Under the pieces are notes generated by a model. That model had not been told where the DNA came from. It did not search any database and saw only the letters and a program-made list of their open reading frames with translations. From Puffinus mauretanicus (Eukaryota > Chordata > Aves > Procellariiformes > Procellariidae): a stretch of DNA of 64,000 nucleotides. Below, in pieces: positions 60,801-64,000 of the stretch. The stretch is from positions 1,922,001 to 1,986,000 of the forward strand of contig JAJKFH010000374.1 in assembly GCA_023333565.1 (NCBI GenBank). The letters are read 5' to 3'. How positions within the stretch are numbered: position 1 is the first letter of the stretch; every line of letters starts with the position of its first letter. The position numbers and the translations under genes are program-made.

Positions 60801-63085
60801 GCTCCCTCCCATCCATGTGTGCATGGGACACTGCCTATGTACCAGGTTGCAACAGCTTCTGTGGGGTTAGCGTCCACATTACAGAGACCAGAAAGTCCTG
60901 GTACAGCTCCTCCAACATCACTTCTGAACCAGACTCACTGTGTCCTAGGTCCTGCAGTCCCCAGAAAGTTTTGGCTGTTTCCGAAGAGTTTTGTGACTCG
61001 AAGAGTGAGGTCTTGAAGAGACATTTCAGCTTCATTGTAGACTTTTCCTACAAAGCTGGATAAGAGGACAGGTCCAGCTCTGTAACCCAGCAAGATAAGA
61101 CCCTGTTTGCCAACATATTCTGCCTCTTTTTTTTTTTACCTGCAGATCACTGTACAGCAGTGAAAAGCCGAGTTAAACCAAGCCCTTGACATGTTTAAAG
61201 CTCTGTGCAAATATTAGCTAATCAATCCTCAAAAATCCCTTCTCTGTACGGAGCAAGTAAATGTTGCTGGGCCTGATTCAGTCTTGCAGTGCAACACAGC
61301 CTCACTGGTTCCAGGTGGGAGCAGGTCAAACGGGAGCAAGCACACAATCACACTGGCTCAGAAAAGACAGGCTTTCCAGCATCCATTTCAGCACTTCTAC
61401 TGCCCAAAAAAGCTGTTGCACAGTGTTGCTTTAGACTCATGTGCCTAAGACTATTTTGCCCCTAGCACTCTAATTTCCCTGTAATCCAGTTTCCAATCTC
61501 TGCCTCCTCCAGTCCTGTTCGAGACCTGATCCTTTCCTCTCTTGATCTTGCAACAGCCACCACCTGACCTTACAATCTGGTTTCTTGGACTCCAACTACC
61601 TCCCTTTCTCCTCTGTTTCTTGACTGTGCCCTTGCCTTGCCCTTTGGACTGGCACACCTCCAGCTTTCCTTGGTTCCTACCCAGGGGAGTTGGTTCCTGT
61701 CTTAGCTTCCCTCACTCCACTCCTTGGGTCTATAACTTACTCCAGTCTGGTCAAGCTCATTTATGCAAGGCATTTCCCAGAAGGGTCCTTTAGCATCTCA
61801 GCTATGCAGTGAAGCTGAAGTATTTCAAGTGGACCCTTCCCTGGAGGTGCCTGATAGCAGTGGTGGAGCCCCAAGCTCAGCTGGGGAGGAATGCCCTTAC
61901 AGCCCCCCTCCTCATATACTGCTTGCATTGCTCTGAAAATGTTTGAGACCCATTTTCTGAGAAAGCTTCCACACTTTTTTTTTACTGTATGCACTGAAGA
62001 TTCACATACCCTTAAGTTAGTGTCCTGGATCTGCTCCTGCCTCCCTGCCCAGGGTAGGTCTGCTTTTGTTTTAGGATCCTGCTTTTACCATCATTTTCTG
62101 TTCCCCCCTGTGACTGTCACCCTCCATGTGGCTGTAATCCCACGGTGTTATTCCTGCTGGAGGGAACCTTGTGCATTATCAAGCGTGCATTTGCAACATC
62201 TTCAGTCCTGGTAGGCTGGGCTGTACAGAGAGAAGGGCTGATGGAGATTTCACTACCAAGCTTACACAAACAGCACAGCCTTTGACTTACATGATTTCTC
62301 AACAGCAGCGCGCTTCATACACAGATCTCTTTTGGACTCTACATTACAAATGCTTTATTGATGCCAGCTGTATCAACAGCTGGGTTCCTCATCTGCAATG
62401 GTTTTGTATAGCCTGAAGTCTTTAGGTTTGCCTTCATGGACCAGAGATCATTAGCAGTGAGAATCCTTCAGATGTTGACTTGGCTAATTTGTCTGTCAAT
62501 GGGGTCTGTGTTGCTATTTAATACAAAGCTGAGAATGTGAAAGTGAGTGACTGTTGCATTATCCCATAGGGAAGGGATGGCCTTGGTGCTAGTTCTGCAA
62601 GGAGTTTTGCTTTTCAGAACAACTGAAGGTCACCAGGCCACCAAGCTCAGGATGAAGACAGGACTGTATCCCATCCTATTCTGAGAGGCCATTTGTGTTG
62701 AAAGTTTAGAAAGTTGTTTGTTGGCTGCTCCCTTGTTATGTGTAGGCTGGGCTGTGGGAAATTATCGGGCACTGAAGCAAACTCATGGTTTTCTAGTGTC
62801 TGAGCACCAGACACTCCCTTCTCTGCAGAAAATGAAGGTGGCCATGAGCACTGGCCAAGAAAAATTTGCATCAGTGGGTGTTGCAGCTTTGGTTCAGCAT
62901 TTTATCTCATTTACTCAGCCTCCAACAGAGCTAGGCAGATACTGCAAAAAGAACAGGAAAACAAATCTCCCTTCCAGCGTCTGCTCATATGCAGAATTAA
63001 ATTCATTTTATGCTTCTCCATTGTTGAAAGCTCAGAGTGAAAGAACAGTGGTGCTGCTGGCTTGGCCTGGGGCTGGGATCTGAGG
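57873..63085. other. Non-coding unique sequence, no gene seen
   Basis: The longest frames (59,753-60,217 on + and 60,304-60,831 on -) have 154 and 175 codons, overlap other frames and show no recognisable domain. A T14 run directly followed by G7 occurs at 59,205-59,225, and T11 occurs near 61,127-61,137. A possible degenerate amniote repeat begins at about 61,268 (GGGCCTGATTCAGTCTTGCA) but is too short to call. Confidence 0.5.
59205..59225. repeat. T14-G7 homopolymer junction
   Basis: Fourteen T residues are followed directly by seven G residues and then TGGGGAGG. Such adjoining homopolymers are slippage-prone and also a common site of assembly error, so lengths should be treated as approximate. 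Confidence 0.7.
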
Positions 63086-63200
63086 GCACTCCCCAGTCCT
63101 GCCACAGGTTTCTTGCTTTGCCTCAAATTAGACAAACTATTTGTGTCTCAGCTTTTAAGCTGTAAAATGAGGATACTACTTCTCTGTTCCCCAGGGATAC
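63086..63200 (+). mobile_element. Ancient MIR-like SINE, 3' half
   Basis: AGTCCTGCCACAGGTTTCTT, then GCCTCAAATTAGACAAACTA, then TTTGTGTCTCAGCTTTTAAG, then CTGTAAAATGAGGATACTAC and TTCTCTGTTCCCCAGGG follows the MIR order CTGCCAC..GACAAGTCACTTAA..TGTGCCTCAGTTTCC..CTGTAAAATGGGGATA..TTCTCTG..CACAGGG. The match to the CTGTAAAATG box is exact. Confidence 0.7.
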
Positions 63201-64000
63201 CTTCTCCCAGCCAGCACGGAAGCTGGTAACTGTGACCATCTGGGACCACAAAGAAAAATGCTGCTAGATGTGCCCAGCCATCCTGGCATGAAGAGAGGTA
63301 CCCACAGCGAAGAACACCTCCCCCTGTTGAGACAAGTGCTAGGACATGGCTCTGTTGTTTGCAAAACTGCTTCTCCATGCAGTCCGTAGACCCACTGAAA
63401 CTAAAGCAATGAAGATGTCCAGCAAAAGCATGACAACTCATTTACCGTCCTGGCTACTAGCATGCTAAAACAACAAGACTCGCATCTTGGCGTTCACTTT
63501 AAGGCTTCTTGAACCAAAACTAACTTTTCTGGTCTTTCTTTCTTTATTTTTTGCTTCTCCTGATACCGTGTGTGTCTAGTATCAAAATAAATAAGTGCAT
63601 GAAATGCAGAAAAGAAGTAATGGGAAAGGGTTTGTTGCAGGGAGTTCCCCCTTGAAGCCTCCATCTCCTCCTACAGAGTCTACATAAAAGCCTCTTGAGG
63701 AAGATAATAGAATAACAAGCCAGGCTACTAAAGTGGGGAACAATCAGGAATCAAGTAAGACGGAAAGTGGAAAAAATAGTAATAATAAAAACAAGAATGA
63801 AAATGATATTTCAACAGTACTGGTGCTGAACAGATCACTGTTTTAAAGCCAAAAAGTGTGGTTTGCAGATGGTAATAAAAACAATTAACTTCAGGACTCT
63901 TCCTTATTCTTCCACCCTTTACTCCCACCTACAGAATCCCACAGGATCCTTTGACACAAAATCAAATTTTATCGTGTTGGTTTTATCCTCCGCAGTTTAA
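63201..64000. other. Non-coding unique sequence to window end
   Basis: No recognised gene or repeat. Minus-strand frames near 63.2-63.4 kb overlap one another in different frames and show no domain. Confidence 0.55.

Noticed and set aside
60304..60831. 175-codon minus-strand frame
   Set aside because: No domain, signal peptide or homologue recognised, and other frames in the same stretch are also open.

Overview
This window looks like non-coding vertebrate nuclear DNA, most likely from a bird. The best clue to the host is a CR1-type non-LTR retrotransposon at about 40,905-43,620 on the + strand. It ends in the 8-base GATTCTAT-type tail typical of avian CR1 and carries recognisable CR1 ORF1 and reverse-transcriptase protein segments. 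A second, short CR1 3' tail lies at about 57,798-57,872. Interspersed repeats are sparse, as in avian genomes. Reptile CR1 is the main alternative, and I cannot name the species.

Apart from CR1, I found no reading frame that I recognise as a protein gene. The other open frames are short, often overlap on both strands, and have chance-like composition. The window is therefore either a gene desert or part of one or more very long introns. No tRNA, rRNA or CRISPR array was recognised. One weak candidate exon (3,419-3,637) has a T14-AG acceptor-like sequence, a good start-codon context and a donor-like GTAAGC.

Layout. 1-7,140: unique sequence with the candidate exon and a G-quadruplex-like run. 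7,145-8,965: an old tandem duplication of about 0.56 kb with an offset near 1.25 kb; its best-preserved core suggests a duplicated regulatory element. 9,000-40,840: mostly unique sequence, broken by a MIR/CORE-SINE-like copy (22,495-22,690), a 41-nt perfectly alternating purine/pyrimidine tract (25,454-25,494), a G4 motif (30,495-30,527) and old repeat debris near 33.4 kb. 40,905-43,620: the CR1, with a CpG-rich 5' region, N-terminal ORF1, a large internal deletion (the ORF1 esterase and ORF2 endonuclease are missing), a partly open RT region, a frameshifted C-terminus and a 3' tail. 43,621-64,000: unique sequence with a palindrome-rich AT element (45.9 kb), an ancient retroposon tail (48.0 kb), an AT-rich ATTA-dense block (48.9-49.3 kb), a MIR-like SINE (49.8 kb), a palindromic old repeat (54.8 kb), the short CR1 tail (57.8 kb) and a MIR-like 3' half (63.1 kb).

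I did not find a new multi-gene system. The most interesting items are the 5'-complete but internally deleted CR1 and the duplicated conserved block at 7-9 kb.
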